A stretch of 64,000 bases of DNA, taken from positions 186,001 to 250,000 of the forward strand of contig MKVL01000004.1 in NCBI GenBank assembly GCA_001899205.1, written 5' to 3'. Source of the DNA: Mesorhizobium sp. 65-26. Its GTDB lineage: Bacteria > Pseudomonadota > Alphaproteobacteria > Rhizobiales > Rhizobiaceae. This document shows, piece after piece, positions 26,254 to 34,075 of the stretch. Numbering within the stretch: position 1 is the stretch's first letter; the number at the start of each line of letters is the position of its first letter. The position numbers and the translations under genes are program-made. The notes beneath the pieces were generated by a model. The model made no database searches. It was given only the letters and a program-made list of their open reading frames with translations, and had not been told where the DNA came from.

Positions 26254-27198
26254 ATGGCGATCTATCTTGTCGGGCGGGTGCTGGGTGGACTGGTGACGCT
26301 GTTCTGCGTCAGCGCGCTGGCCTTCTTCGCCACCGCGCTTGCACCGGGCAATCCGGCCGCGGTGCTGCTCGGCAATCTCGCGACGCCGGAGCGCATCGCC
26401 GCCGTCACGCATGAGATGGGCCTCGACCAGCCACTGCCGGTCCGCTACGCGATCTGGTTGAGGCATACGGTGACCGGAAATCTCGGCACGTCCAATCTCA
26501 GCTTCAAGCCGGTCAACGACCTTATCCTGGCCGCGCTGCCGCCGACGCTGGAACTGGCGATCCTCAGCCTGCTGCTGGTTGTTGTTGTGGCGATCCCGAT
26601 GGGGCTGGTGCTGGCGCAAGGCCGCGACCGCTGGTGGGCGCGGCCGCTTTCGGGGCTGGTCACGCTCGGCATTTCGGTTCCCGGCTTCTGGGTCGGCCTG
26701 CTCCTGATCGTGCTGTTCTCCGTCACCTTCAAGCTGCTGCCGTCGGGGGGCTACATCGCACCCGCGCGCAGCCTGTCCGGCAATGCGCGAGCCATGGTGC
26801 TGCCCGTGCTGACCTTGGCCATCTATCTCATCCCGGCGCTTGTCCGCTTCGTCCGCGTCACGGCGGCGACGGTACTGCGTGAGGACTATGTCGACACCGC
26901 GCGCGCCAAGGGGGTCGGCAACGCCGGCATCCTGCTGCGTCACGTCGCCCCCAACACGCTCATCACCACCATCACCTATATCGGCCTGCAGCTCGGCGTG
27001 CTGATCTCCGGCGCGATCGTGGTCGAGATCATCTTCTCGATCCCCGGGCTTGGCCGCCTGGGCATGAACGCGGTGCTCAACCGCGACTATCCGGTGATCC
27101 AGGGCGTCGTTCTGGTCGCCGCCGCTGGCTACGTGATCGTCAATCTCGCCATCGATCTTGCCTATTCGATGATCGACCCGCGGATCCGCACGCGATGA
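26254..27198 (+). CDS. ABC transporter permease (DppB-like)
   Basis: The 314-residue membrane protein has six predicted segments and the DppB pattern: LGGLVTLFCVSALAFFATAL at the N-terminus, APGNPAAV near residue 30, LPPTLELAILSLLLVVVVAI near residue 96, and the EAA-type loop near residue 211 (LREDYVDTARAKGVGNAGIL), which touches the ATPases. It ends in the typical YSMIDPRIR. Its stop overlaps the start of the DppC-like gene (ATGA). Confidence 0.92.
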   Translation: MAIYLVGRVLGGLVTLFCVSALAFFATALAPGNPAAVLLGNLATPERIAAVTHEMGLDQPLPVRYAIWLRHTVTGNLGTSNLSFKPVNDLILAALPPTLELAILSLLLVVVVAIPMGLVLAQGRDRWWARPLSGLVTLGISVPGFWVGLLLIVLFSVTFKLLPSGGYIAPARSLSGNARAMVLPVLTLAIYLIPALVRFVRVTAATVLREDYVDTARAKGVGNAGILLRHVAPNTLITTITYIGLQLGVLISGAIVVEIIFSIPGLGRLGMNAVLNRDYPVIQGVVLVAAAGYVIVNLAIDLAYSMIDPRIRTR

Positions 27199-28079
27199 GT
27201 GCCATGCCCGCGCAAGACCAAACCGCCAAGGCCATGCCCGCCGCCCGCCGGCGTCGCGGCGGTGCTATGCTGGGCTATCTCGTGCGCCGCTCGCCGGTCG
27301 CCGTCGCGCTGGTCGCGCTGTTCCTGTTCGCCGCCGCGTTCGGTCCGTGGCTGGCGCCGCACTCGATGACCGACACCAATCTGAGCCAGGCGCTGCTGCC
27401 GCCCAACGCAACCAACTGGCTGGGCACCGATCAACTGGGCCGCGACGTGCTGAGCCGCCTTCTTGGTTCGGCGGGAGTGGCCGCCAAGGCTTTCCTCATC
27501 GTCGTCCTGATCGGCGGCATCTTCGGCACGCTGCTAGGCCTGGTCGCCGGCGGGCTGGGCGGCTTCTTCGACCTGCTCATCTCGCGCGTCACGGAAATCC
27601 TGCAGGGCTTCCCGACGGTGCTGGTCGCCATCGTGGTGGTGGCGCTGCTCAATCCGTCGCTGACCAATGCGATGATTGCCGTCGGTCTCGCCGCCGTACC
27701 CGACTTCGCGCGCGTCGCGCGCGGCGTCGCCATCCAGTTGCGCGACCGCGAATTCGTCGAGGCCGCGCGCGGGCTCGGCGCCGGGGAGATGCGCATATTG
27801 CTGCGCGAAGTGCTGCCCAACATGATCGGCCCGCTGATCATCATCGCCAGCTTCGACGGCGCGCAGGCGATCATGTGGGAAGCCGCGCTCTCCTTCCTCG
27901 GCCTCGGGGTACAGCCGCCGGCGCCATCCTTTGGGTCGATGCTGCGCGAGGCGCAGAACCTGCTGGCGATCCAGCCTTCGCTGGCCATCACCATCGGCAT
28001 CACCGTCTCGGCCATCGTGCTGGGGCTGAACCTGCTCGGCGATGCGCTGAGCGATTACTACGACCAAGGCAACCGCTAG
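27195..28079 (+). CDS. ABC transporter permease (DppC-like)
   Basis: The 294-residue partner permease carries the DppC landmarks: a first membrane segment near residue 33, WLGTDQLGRDVLSRLLGSAG near residue 74, the coupling loop LRDREFVEAARGLGAGEMRI and LSFLGLGVQPPAPSFGSML near residue 233. Its N-terminus is rich in Arg and Ala and cytoplasmic. It completes the transporter (receptor, two permeases, two ATPases). An intergenic repeat and an SDR gene follow. Confidence 0.92.
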   Translation: MSAMPAQDQTAKAMPAARRRRGGAMLGYLVRRSPVAVALVALFLFAAAFGPWLAPHSMTDTNLSQALLPPNATNWLGTDQLGRDVLSRLLGSAGVAAKAFLIVVLIGGIFGTLLGLVAGGLGGFFDLLISRVTEILQGFPTVLVAIVVVALLNPSLTNAMIAVGLAAVPDFARVARGVAIQLRDREFVEAARGLGAGEMRILLREVLPNMIGPLIIIASFDGAQAIMWEAALSFLGLGVQPPAPSFGSMLREAQNLLAIQPSLAITIGITVSAIVLGLNLLGDALSDYYDQGNR

Positions 28080-28082
28080 AGC

Positions 28083-28189
28083 CGGATGATTTCAGGTCTG
28101 TTCGACCTTAAATCTGAATCCGTTTCTAAATCAAGGAGATAGAGCATGATGTCGTCCGAAAGCCGCTTCCCATTTTTTGGCATCATGCT
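28083..28189. repeat. Composite intergenic palindromic repeat
   Basis: Two inverted repeats lie side by side. At 28083-28122, CGGATGATTTCAGGTC faces GACCTTAAATCTGAATCCG. At 28143-28189, AGCATGATG faces CATCATGCT around a 29-base centre. Both resemble elements I recall as frequent between Mesorhizobium genes. The unit fills most of the gap between the permease and SDR genes. Confidence 0.6.
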
Positions 28190-28232
28190 TTAGACGCGCC
28201 GTCTGCAAGCCCACCGAAAAGGAAATACGCTG

Positions 28233-28979
28233 ATGAATGAAATCGATCTTTCGGGCCAGGTGGCCGTCGTGACCGGCGGCGCCCAGGGGCTGGGTCTGGC
28301 GATCGCCCGGCGCATCGCCGGTTCGGGCGCCAGCGTCTGCCTGTGGGACGTCAACGAGGCGCAATTGGCCCGCGCGGCAAGCGACATAGGCCCGGCCGCC
28401 GCGGCGCAGGTGGTGGATATCACCGATGCCGAGGCGGTGATGGCGGCCCTGGCCGCCACCGAGGCCAGGCTGGGTCCGGTTTCGATCCTGGTGAATTCCG
28501 CCGGCATCGCCGGCCCGAACCATACGCTCGATGAATATCCGCTGGCCGACTGGCGGCGCGTCATCGACATCAACCTGCATGGCACTTTCCACGTCAATCG
28601 CGCCGTGGTGCCGGGCTTCAAGGCGCGCAACTACGGCCGCATCGTCAACATCGCCTCGATCGCCGGTAAGGAAGGCAACCCGAATGCCTCAGCCTATTCC
28701 GCGTCCAAGGCGGCGGTCATCGGCATGACGAAGTCGCTCGGCAAGGAGCTTGCCGGCTATGACATCGCCGTCAACTGCATCACCCCGGCGGCGGCGCGCA
28801 CGCCGATCTTCGATCAGATGAAGCAGGAGCACATCGACTACATGCTGTCGAAGATCCCGCGCGGGCGCTTCCTCGAAGTCGACGAGGCGGCGGCCATGGT
28901 CGCGTGGCTGGTGTCGAAGGAGAATTCCTTCACCACGGCAGCCGTCTTCGATCTCTCCGGCGGCCGCGCGACTTACTGA
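28233..28979 (+). CDS. Short-chain dehydrogenase/reductase (SDR)
   Basis: The 248-residue enzyme has the cofactor motif TGGAQGLGLA near residue 14, LVNSAGIAGPN near residue 87, the catalytic Ser in IVNIASIAGKEGN and the YSASK pair at about residue 152. This is the classical SDR plan, oxidising an alcohol or reducing a ketone with NAD(P). It is the last plus-strand gene of the GntR-controlled block and may finish the oxidation of the product of the enolase-superfamily enzyme. Confidence 0.88.
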   Translation: MNEIDLSGQVAVVTGGAQGLGLAIARRIAGSGASVCLWDVNEAQLARAASDIGPAAAAQVVDITDAEAVMAALAATEARLGPVSILVNSAGIAGPNHTLDEYPLADWRRVIDINLHGTFHVNRAVVPGFKARNYGRIVNIASIAGKEGNPNASAYSASKAAVIGMTKSLGKELAGYDIAVNCITPAAARTPIFDQMKQEHIDYMLSKIPRGRFLEVDEAAAMVAWLVSKENSFTTAAVFDLSGGRATY

Positions 28980-29007
28980 GCGGGAACCACCCGATCCGGC
29001 CGGAGCG

Positions 29008-29436
29008 TCAGAAACGCAGGCTTCGGGACAGGGCGAGCGAGTCCTCGGCCAGCACGCGGACATGGTCGCGCAAGGCCATCGACGCGGTCAGCCCGTCACG
29101 CGCGAGCAAGGCCTCGAACACGGCCTCATGTTCGCGCATGGCCGTGTCCGTCCGGCCAGGCCGAAAGGTTATGAAACGTCGATAGGGCGAGAGCCGCTTG
29201 TTGAGGTGCTCTATCTGCTCGGCCAGCATCTTGTTGTGGGCCGCGCCGTGGATGGCGGCATGGAACTCGCCATTGGTCTGGTACCAGGCGTCCGGATCGA
29301 AGGCCGACGCCTGGGTGCTGTGCGATGTGGCGCGCGGCTTTCGACCTGAGCGAAGCGCGCGAGCGCGGTTCCACATATCTCTGCAACCACCTGCTTGCCC
29401 TGGTTCCACACCTCGCCGCCCCGGCAGGCCGCCCAT
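29008..29436 (-). pseudogene. Remnant of a GntR/FadR-type regulator (FCD domain only)
   Basis: The last 95 or so codons encode a good FCD-domain C-terminus: DAWYQTNGEFHAAIHGAAHN, then LNKRLSPYRRFITFRPGRTD and AMREHEAVFEALLARDG, with the metal-binding His pattern. The first 45 codons are not regulator-like, and no winged-helix domain is coded in any minus-strand frame between 29437 and the plus-strand rhodanese gene at 29584. A neighbouring frame (29211-29510) reads through the same area, which hints at a frameshift, but it does not restore a DNA-binding domain. It looks like a broken gene left at the border of two operons. Confidence 0.65.
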
Positions 29437-29512
29437 CCCGATCCTGACGCGGAAGCAAAAAATATCCTCGATGGCGGCCTGCGACGGCCGTCCATTTCTT
29501 TCAATTGCACAT

Positions 29513-29537
29513 AATGTCTATGAAAATAGTCAACATT
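29513..29537. promoter_or_regulatory. AT-rich dyad before the rhodanese operon
   Basis: AATGTCTAT, GAAA, ATAG and ACATT form a stem with a three-base bulge on the right side. It is the only dyad seen in the 147 bases before the rhodanese gene, 47 bases from the start codon. It may be an operator or leader hairpin of the sulfur-type operon. Confidence 0.35.
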
Positions 29538-29583
29538 AAAGGGCCAAGCCGTCCCGGCGTCCGCAAGTGCAGTCGAGTTCCAG

Positions 29584-30459
29584 GTGCTTCAACCTTCATC
29601 CATTCTCAGTGTTCCGGGCCGCCTGGTCGATGCCGCCTGGCTTGCCGGTCATATCGGTGCGACCGATCTGGTCGTGCTCGACGCGACCGTTCCCTATGGG
29701 CCGCATGGCCCTGATGGCCGCCTGGGATTGGCTCGCTGGCGGGAAGCGCATATTCCAGGATCGCGTCACGCGGATCTGCAGGGGTCGCTTTCCGATCCAG
29801 CGTCGGCCTTTTCCTTCACCTTTCCGCCCACTGAAAAACTGGTTCCCGCTTTGCGGGAGCTGGGCGTTCACGATGGCGCGGCGGTCGTGGTCTATGACGA
29901 CTTCCTGAACATGTGGGCGACGCGGCTCTGGTGGATGCTGCGCGCCATCGGCTTCACCAACGTCGCTGTTCTCGATGGTGGCTGGAAGGCGTGGGTGAGG
30001 GCAGGCGGGCCGATCGCGTCGGGCGCGGCTCACGCGGTTCCCCCGGCGAGGCCGCTGTCGGTGCGCTCGCGCGCATCCTTCGTCGGGCTCGATGCGGTCC
30101 AGGCCCACGTCGCCGGGCAACGTCAATCGGAAGCGCTGGTCTGCGCCTTGCCGCGGGAATACTTCACCGGCGTCGAGACGATTGGTGGGCGCGGTGGACA
30201 TATACCGGGCAGCATCAGCATCCCGGCGGCTTCGTTGCTCGACGCCGAGGGCCGCTTCCTGCCGAAGGACGAGTTGCGTGCGCGCCTGTCGCGTCTCGAT
30301 GACGCGTCCTCGATCACCCTCTATTGCGGCGGCGGCATCTCGGCCACGGTCGTTGCCTTCGCGCTCGGTCTGATCGGACGCGAGGACGTCGCTGTCTATG
30401 ACGGCTCCCTCGAGGAATGGAACGCCGATTCCTCGCGCCCGCTCGCGGTCGAGGGCTGA
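29584..30459 (+). CDS. Two-domain sulfurtransferase (rhodanese / 3-mercaptopyruvate sulfurtransferase type)
   Basis: The 291-residue protein has an inactive N-terminal rhodanese domain (LGLARWREAHIPGSRHADLQ, then VVVYDDFLNMWATRLWWMLR) and an active C-terminal one. The catalytic loop is LYCGGGISAT with Cys at about residue 248. GRGGHIPGSISIP is the matching motif ahead of it. The start is a GTG with no clear ribosome site; no better start exists before the first domain. It moves sulfane sulfur from thiosulfate or mercaptopyruvate to an acceptor. The DszA-like monooxygenase gene begins two bases after its stop, so both act in one pathway. Confidence 0.85.
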   Translation: MLQPSSILSVPGRLVDAAWLAGHIGATDLVVLDATVPYGPHGPDGRLGLARWREAHIPGSRHADLQGSLSDPASAFSFTFPPTEKLVPALRELGVHDGAAVVVYDDFLNMWATRLWWMLRAIGFTNVAVLDGGWKAWVRAGGPIASGAAHAVPPARPLSVRSRASFVGLDAVQAHVAGQRQSEALVCALPREYFTGVETIGGRGGHIPGSISIPAASLLDAEGRFLPKDELRARLSRLDDASSITLYCGGGISATVVAFALGLIGREDVAVYDGSLEEWNADSSRPLAVEG

Positions 30460-30461
30460 CC

Positions 30462-31871
30462 GTGTCCGGACGCAAGCTGATCCGCCTCAACGGCTTCAAG
30501 CAATCGACTGTCAGCCACGCGGCGGTGGGCGCCTGGCGGCATCCCGACAACCAGTCGCATCGATATCGCGAGCTCGACTATTGGATCGAGACGGCGAGGA
30601 CGCTGGAGGAGGGCCTGTTCGACGGGCTGTTCGTGGCCGACGTCCTCGGTGTCCTCGACACACATGGCGGCAGCATCGCGGGAACGCTGAAGCAGGGCGT
30701 GCAGACGCCCTCCACCGATCCGCTCCTTGCCGTGTCCGCCATGGCGGCGGCGACGAAGCATCTGGGCTTCGCCATCACGGTCTCGACGACCTACGAGCAG
30801 CCATACGCGCTTGCGCGCAAGCTGACCACGCTCGACCATCTCACCGGCGGGCGCATCGGCTGGAACATCGTCACCTCGGCCTTGGAAAGCGCGGCCCGCA
30901 ATCTTGGCCACGAAACCCAGGTCCCCCATGACGAGCGCTATGCCATCGCCGACGAATTCCTGGAGGTGGTCTACAAGCTCTGGGAAGGCAGCTGGGAGGA
31001 CGACGCCGTCGTTCTGGATCGCGCCGCCGGCATCTTCGCCGATCCGGCCAAGGTCCACCCGATCCGCCACAAGGGGCGCTACTTCAGCGTTCCGGACGCC
31101 TTTCTTTCGGAGCCGTCGCCGCAACGCACGCCGGTGCTGTTCCAGGCGGGCGTTTCGGGCGTTGGGCGCGACTTCGCGGCGCGGCATGCCGAAGGCATCT
31201 TCATCGCCGTCCATCGCCCCGACCTTGCGCGCGGGATCGTCGAGGATGTGCGCCAGCGCGCCGAGCGGTTCGGCCGCGATCCGGCCAGCCTGAAGTTCTT
31301 CGCCATGGCGACTGTGGTGACCGGCGCCGACGACGCCGAGGCGCGGGCCATGCATGACGCCTATCGCGGTCTCATCAGCACGGAGGGACATCTGGCACGG
31401 CTGAGCTCGATCCTGCAGCTCGATCTGTCGAAGCTCGATCCCGACCAGCCGCTCGAATATGTCGAGACCCAGGGCATACGCAGTGTGCTGGAGACCTACA
31501 CCCGGCTCGACCCGAGCCGCCGCTGGACACCGCGCGCCATCGGCGAGTTCCTGGGAATAGCCGGTGGCGGCGTCGAGATCGTCGGCGGCCCGGTCTCGGC
31601 CGCCGATCAGCTCGAACGCTGGTTCGACGAAGCCGGGATCGACGGCTTCAACATCACCGACCCGATGCCGCTCAGGACGTTCCCCGACTTCAACCGACAT
31701 GTGCTGCCCGAACTGCGGCGGCGCGGACGGGTGCGCGAACGCTACGACGGCGCCACCTACCGGGAGCGCTTCCGGGGCGCCGGCCAGCCGCGTCTGCCCG
31801 ACGATCATCCCGGCAGCCGCCATCGCGAACTCGGCCGCCTTAACGACGCACAGGACCTGACGTCAGCATGA
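30462..31871 (+). CDS. FMN-dependent monooxygenase, NtaA/SnaA/DszA family (first of three)
   Basis: The 469-residue product is a bacterial-luciferase-like flavin monooxygenase of the large class that uses FMNH2 from a separate reductase. Typical blocks are GLFDGLFVADVLGV near residue 52, TLDHLTGGRIGWNIVTSALE near residue 125 and RYAIADEFLEVVYKLWEG near residue 158. The N-terminus (LIRLNGFKQSTVSHAAVGAW) fits the DszA/NtaA subgroup, known for sulfone, EDTA-like and sulfide substrates. The start is GTG at 30462, two bases after the rhodanese stop. No FMN reductase gene is found in the window. Confidence 0.85.
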   Translation: MSGRKLIRLNGFKQSTVSHAAVGAWRHPDNQSHRYRELDYWIETARTLEEGLFDGLFVADVLGVLDTHGGSIAGTLKQGVQTPSTDPLLAVSAMAAATKHLGFAITVSTTYEQPYALARKLTTLDHLTGGRIGWNIVTSALESAARNLGHETQVPHDERYAIADEFLEVVYKLWEGSWEDDAVVLDRAAGIFADPAKVHPIRHKGRYFSVPDAFLSEPSPQRTPVLFQAGVSGVGRDFAARHAEGIFIAVHRPDLARGIVEDVRQRAERFGRDPASLKFFAMATVVTGADDAEARAMHDAYRGLISTEGHLARLSSILQLDLSKLDPDQPLEYVETQGIRSVLETYTRLDPSRRWTPRAIGEFLGIAGGGVEIVGGPVSAADQLERWFDEAGIDGFNITDPMPLRTFPDFNRHVLPELRRRGRVRERYDGATYRERFRGAGQPRLPDDHPGSRHRELGRLNDAQDLTSA

Positions 31872-32452
31872 GCGCCGCAGTTACCAACGATATCATCGTG
31901 CAGTTCTCGCTTGTTCCGGCGGCCGACGCCTTCGTGCCGATCATCCTTGATGCCGTCGAAGGCGTGACGACGATCGACGGGCTGAAGGTCGAGACCGATG
32001 CGGTTTCCAGCACATTGGTCGGCGGCCGCGAGCCGGTACTGGCGGCGCTCAGCCGCACCTTCGCCAGGGCTTCCGCCAGCGGCGCCCATATTGTCCAGCC
32101 GCTGCTCGCCTCGCACGGTCCGGCCGGCGACGACGCGGCCGGCGCGGCGGTTTTGGATCTCTCCGGCTTCGTCGCCCCGCCGCCCTCCAACGTCAAGGCG
32201 GCCGCGCAATTCCTGCTGTTGCCGGAAAGGGCCGATCTGCGCCCGGCAATAGACGCACGCGCGCGGGATTTCCTGGGCGGCCTCGGCCTTGCCACGCGCG
32301 CCAAGCAACTGGTGACGCGCGTCGACGGCGATGCGAGCCTGGTGCTGGCGGCGCTGCTGTGGCTCCTGGAAAGGACCAGCCGTGTGGCAGGAGAGACCGT
32401 CCTCCAAGCGACGCTGGTCTCCAACAGCCCGGCGACGGAGGCGTTCGCGTGA
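31868..32452 (+). CDS. YkoF-family thiamine/hydroxymethylpyrimidine-binding-like protein
   Basis: The 194-residue product appears to hold two copies of a ferredoxin-like fold, as in Bacillus YkoF. The first starts with IIVQFSLVPAADAFVPIILD, the second near residue 110 with NVKAAAQFLLLPERADLRPA. YkoF binds the pyrimidine part of thiamine and is coded next to pyrimidine transporters. Here it overlaps the monooxygenase stop (ATGA) and the permease start (GTGA), so it is an integral part of this ABC operon. The assignment rests on fold-level motif resemblance and context. A direct role in thiamine salvage is not shown. Confidence 0.65.
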   Translation: MSAAVTNDIIVQFSLVPAADAFVPIILDAVEGVTTIDGLKVETDAVSSTLVGGREPVLAALSRTFARASASGAHIVQPLLASHGPAGDDAAGAAVLDLSGFVAPPPSNVKAAAQFLLLPERADLRPAIDARARDFLGGLGLATRAKQLVTRVDGDASLVLAALLWLLERTSRVAGETVLQATLVSNSPATEAFA

Positions 32453-33291
32453 GCGCCGATGCTCTCCCCGCCACTGCCTTGCCGCGCGCCGCGCGCGGAT
32501 CACCCGGCTTGCTCGGTCGTGTCGCCAGGACCATCCACCTGGCCTGGCCAGCAACAGCACTGGTCGCGGCGATCGTGCTCGCCTGGGAGTTTTATGCGCA
32601 GTTCTCAGGCATCAAGCCCACGATCTTGCCGGCGCCGTCGCGCGTGCTCGCCCAGATCATCGAAAACCGCCAGGCGCTGGTCGACAATGCGATCCCGACC
32701 CTGATCGCCACGTTGAGCGGCTTCACTCTTTCCGTAGCCTCCGCCTTCCTGTCCTCGGTCCTGGTCGACTTCGTGCGACCGCTGCGGCGTGCTCTGTTTC
32801 CGGTGTTCATCATCAGCCAGACCTTGCCGCTCGTCGCGATCGCGCCGCTGGTCGTGCTCTGGTTCGGGTTTGGGCTGCTGCCCAAGATACTGCTCGTCGC
32901 CCTGGTCACCTTCTTTCCGATGATGGTCGCGCTGGTGCAGGGCTACGATTCCACCGAGAAGGACATGGAATGGCTGCTGCGCTCGATGGGCGCCTCGCGC
33001 GCCCAGGTCTTCCTCAAGGCGCGACTGCCGTCGGCCATCCCCTTCTTCTTCACGGGGCTGCGCATCTCCATCACCTACGCGGTGGTCGGCGCGATCTTCG
33101 CCGAATATGCCGGCGCGGCGAACGGGCTCGGCATCTACATGCTGTCGGCCAAGAACAATTTCCGTCCTGATCTCGTCCTTGCCGCCGTGTTCTGCAGCGC
33201 GCTGCTGACGCTCATCCTGTTTGGCGGCACCGTGCTGATCCAGCGGCTCGCGACCCCGTGGGAGCGCGTGCGCAAGGGCGGTGGCAAATGA
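32449..33291 (+). CDS. ABC transporter permease (ThiX/SsuC type)
   Basis: The 280-residue membrane protein has about six segments, starting near residue 30 (ATALVAAIVLAWEFYAQFSG). The EAA loop is EWLLRSMGASRAQVFLKARL near residue 178, and YAVVGAIFAEYAGAANGLG follows. This fits the nitrate/sulfonate/taurine/hydroxymethylpyrimidine permease family. The start is the GTG that overlaps the YkoF-like stop. Its partner ATPase overlaps its own stop (ATGA). Confidence 0.88.
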   Translation: MSADALPATALPRAARGSPGLLGRVARTIHLAWPATALVAAIVLAWEFYAQFSGIKPTILPAPSRVLAQIIENRQALVDNAIPTLIATLSGFTLSVASAFLSSVLVDFVRPLRRALFPVFIISQTLPLVAIAPLVVLWFGFGLLPKILLVALVTFFPMMVALVQGYDSTEKDMEWLLRSMGASRAQVFLKARLPSAIPFFFTGLRISITYAVVGAIFAEYAGAANGLGIYMLSAKNNFRPDLVLAAVFCSALLTLILFGGTVLIQRLATPWERVRKGGGK

Positions 33292-34055
33292 GTGCGCCGA
33301 GACTCTCGCTCAGCCATGTCTCCAAGCGCTTCGAAACGCTGGATGTGCTGGGAGACATCAGCATCAGCGTAGCGCCGGGAGAATTCGTTTCCATCCTCGG
33401 TCCGTCGGGTGCGGGAAAGTCGACCCTGTTCCAGATCCTGACCGGCTCCACGCCTCCGGGCGGCGGCGTCATCGCTTTCGATGGTGAGGAGCTGAAGGAT
33501 GCATCCGGCAAGTTCGCCTTCATGCCGCAGCGCGACGCGCTGATGCCGTGGCGCCGCGTCATCGACAACGCCATCCTCGGCCTCGAGGTGCAGGGCGTGC
33601 GGCGCGCCGAGGCCTATGGACGCGTGGCGCCGCTGCTGGCGCAGTTCGGCCTCGCCGGCTTCGAGCGGCACTATCCAAGCCAGCTTTCGGGCGGGATGCG
33701 CCAGCGCGTGGCCCTGCTGCGCACGGTGGTGCAGGACCGGCAGATGCTGCTGCTCGACGAGCCTTTCGGCGCGCTTGACGCCCTGACGCGCGCCTCCATG
33801 CAGCAATGGCTCGAACGGATGTGGGAGCGTCATCGCTGGACCGCCCTGCTCATCACGCACGACGTCCGGGAGGCGGTGTTCCTGTCCGACAGGATCTATG
33901 TGCTCTCGGCGCGGCCCGCCCGTGTCATCCGCGAGATCAAGGTGCCGCTGCCACGCCCGCGCGGCATGCGGGAGATGTCCTCGCCGCAAGCCACGAAGAT
34001 CGAAGCCGACCTGCTCGAAGCCCTGCTCGGAAGCAGCGCGATCGAATTTGCCTGA
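33288..34055 (+). CDS. ABC transporter ATP-binding protein (ThiZ/SsuB type)
   Basis: The 255-residue ATPase has Walker A LGPSGAGKST near residue 38, a Q-loop in FMPQRDALMPWRRVIDN, the signature QLSGGMRQRVALLRTVV, Walker B LLLDEPFGALD and the H-loop ITHDVREA. The MPQxDxLMPW form is typical of ATPases that serve sulfonate, nitrate and pyrimidine permeases. It overlaps the permease gene and is followed by the receptor gene after 20 bases. Confidence 0.9.
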   Translation: MSAPRLSLSHVSKRFETLDVLGDISISVAPGEFVSILGPSGAGKSTLFQILTGSTPPGGGVIAFDGEELKDASGKFAFMPQRDALMPWRRVIDNAILGLEVQGVRRAEAYGRVAPLLAQFGLAGFERHYPSQLSGGMRQRVALLRTVVQDRQMLLLDEPFGALDALTRASMQQWLERMWERHRWTALLITHDVREAVFLSDRIYVLSARPARVIREIKVPLPRPRGMREMSSPQATKIEADLLEALLGSSAIEFA

Positions 34056-34075
34056 ACAAAACCAAGGAGATTGAA

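Noticed and set aside
25288-26943. 551-codon minus-strand frame across receptor and permease genes
   Set aside because: It spans a gene boundary, a hairpin and two well-supported plus-strand genes, and its composition is shadow-like.
28980-29583. TPP riboswitch before the ThiXYZ-like operon
   Set aside because: No sequence resembling the conserved thi-box segments was found in this stretch on the plus strand.
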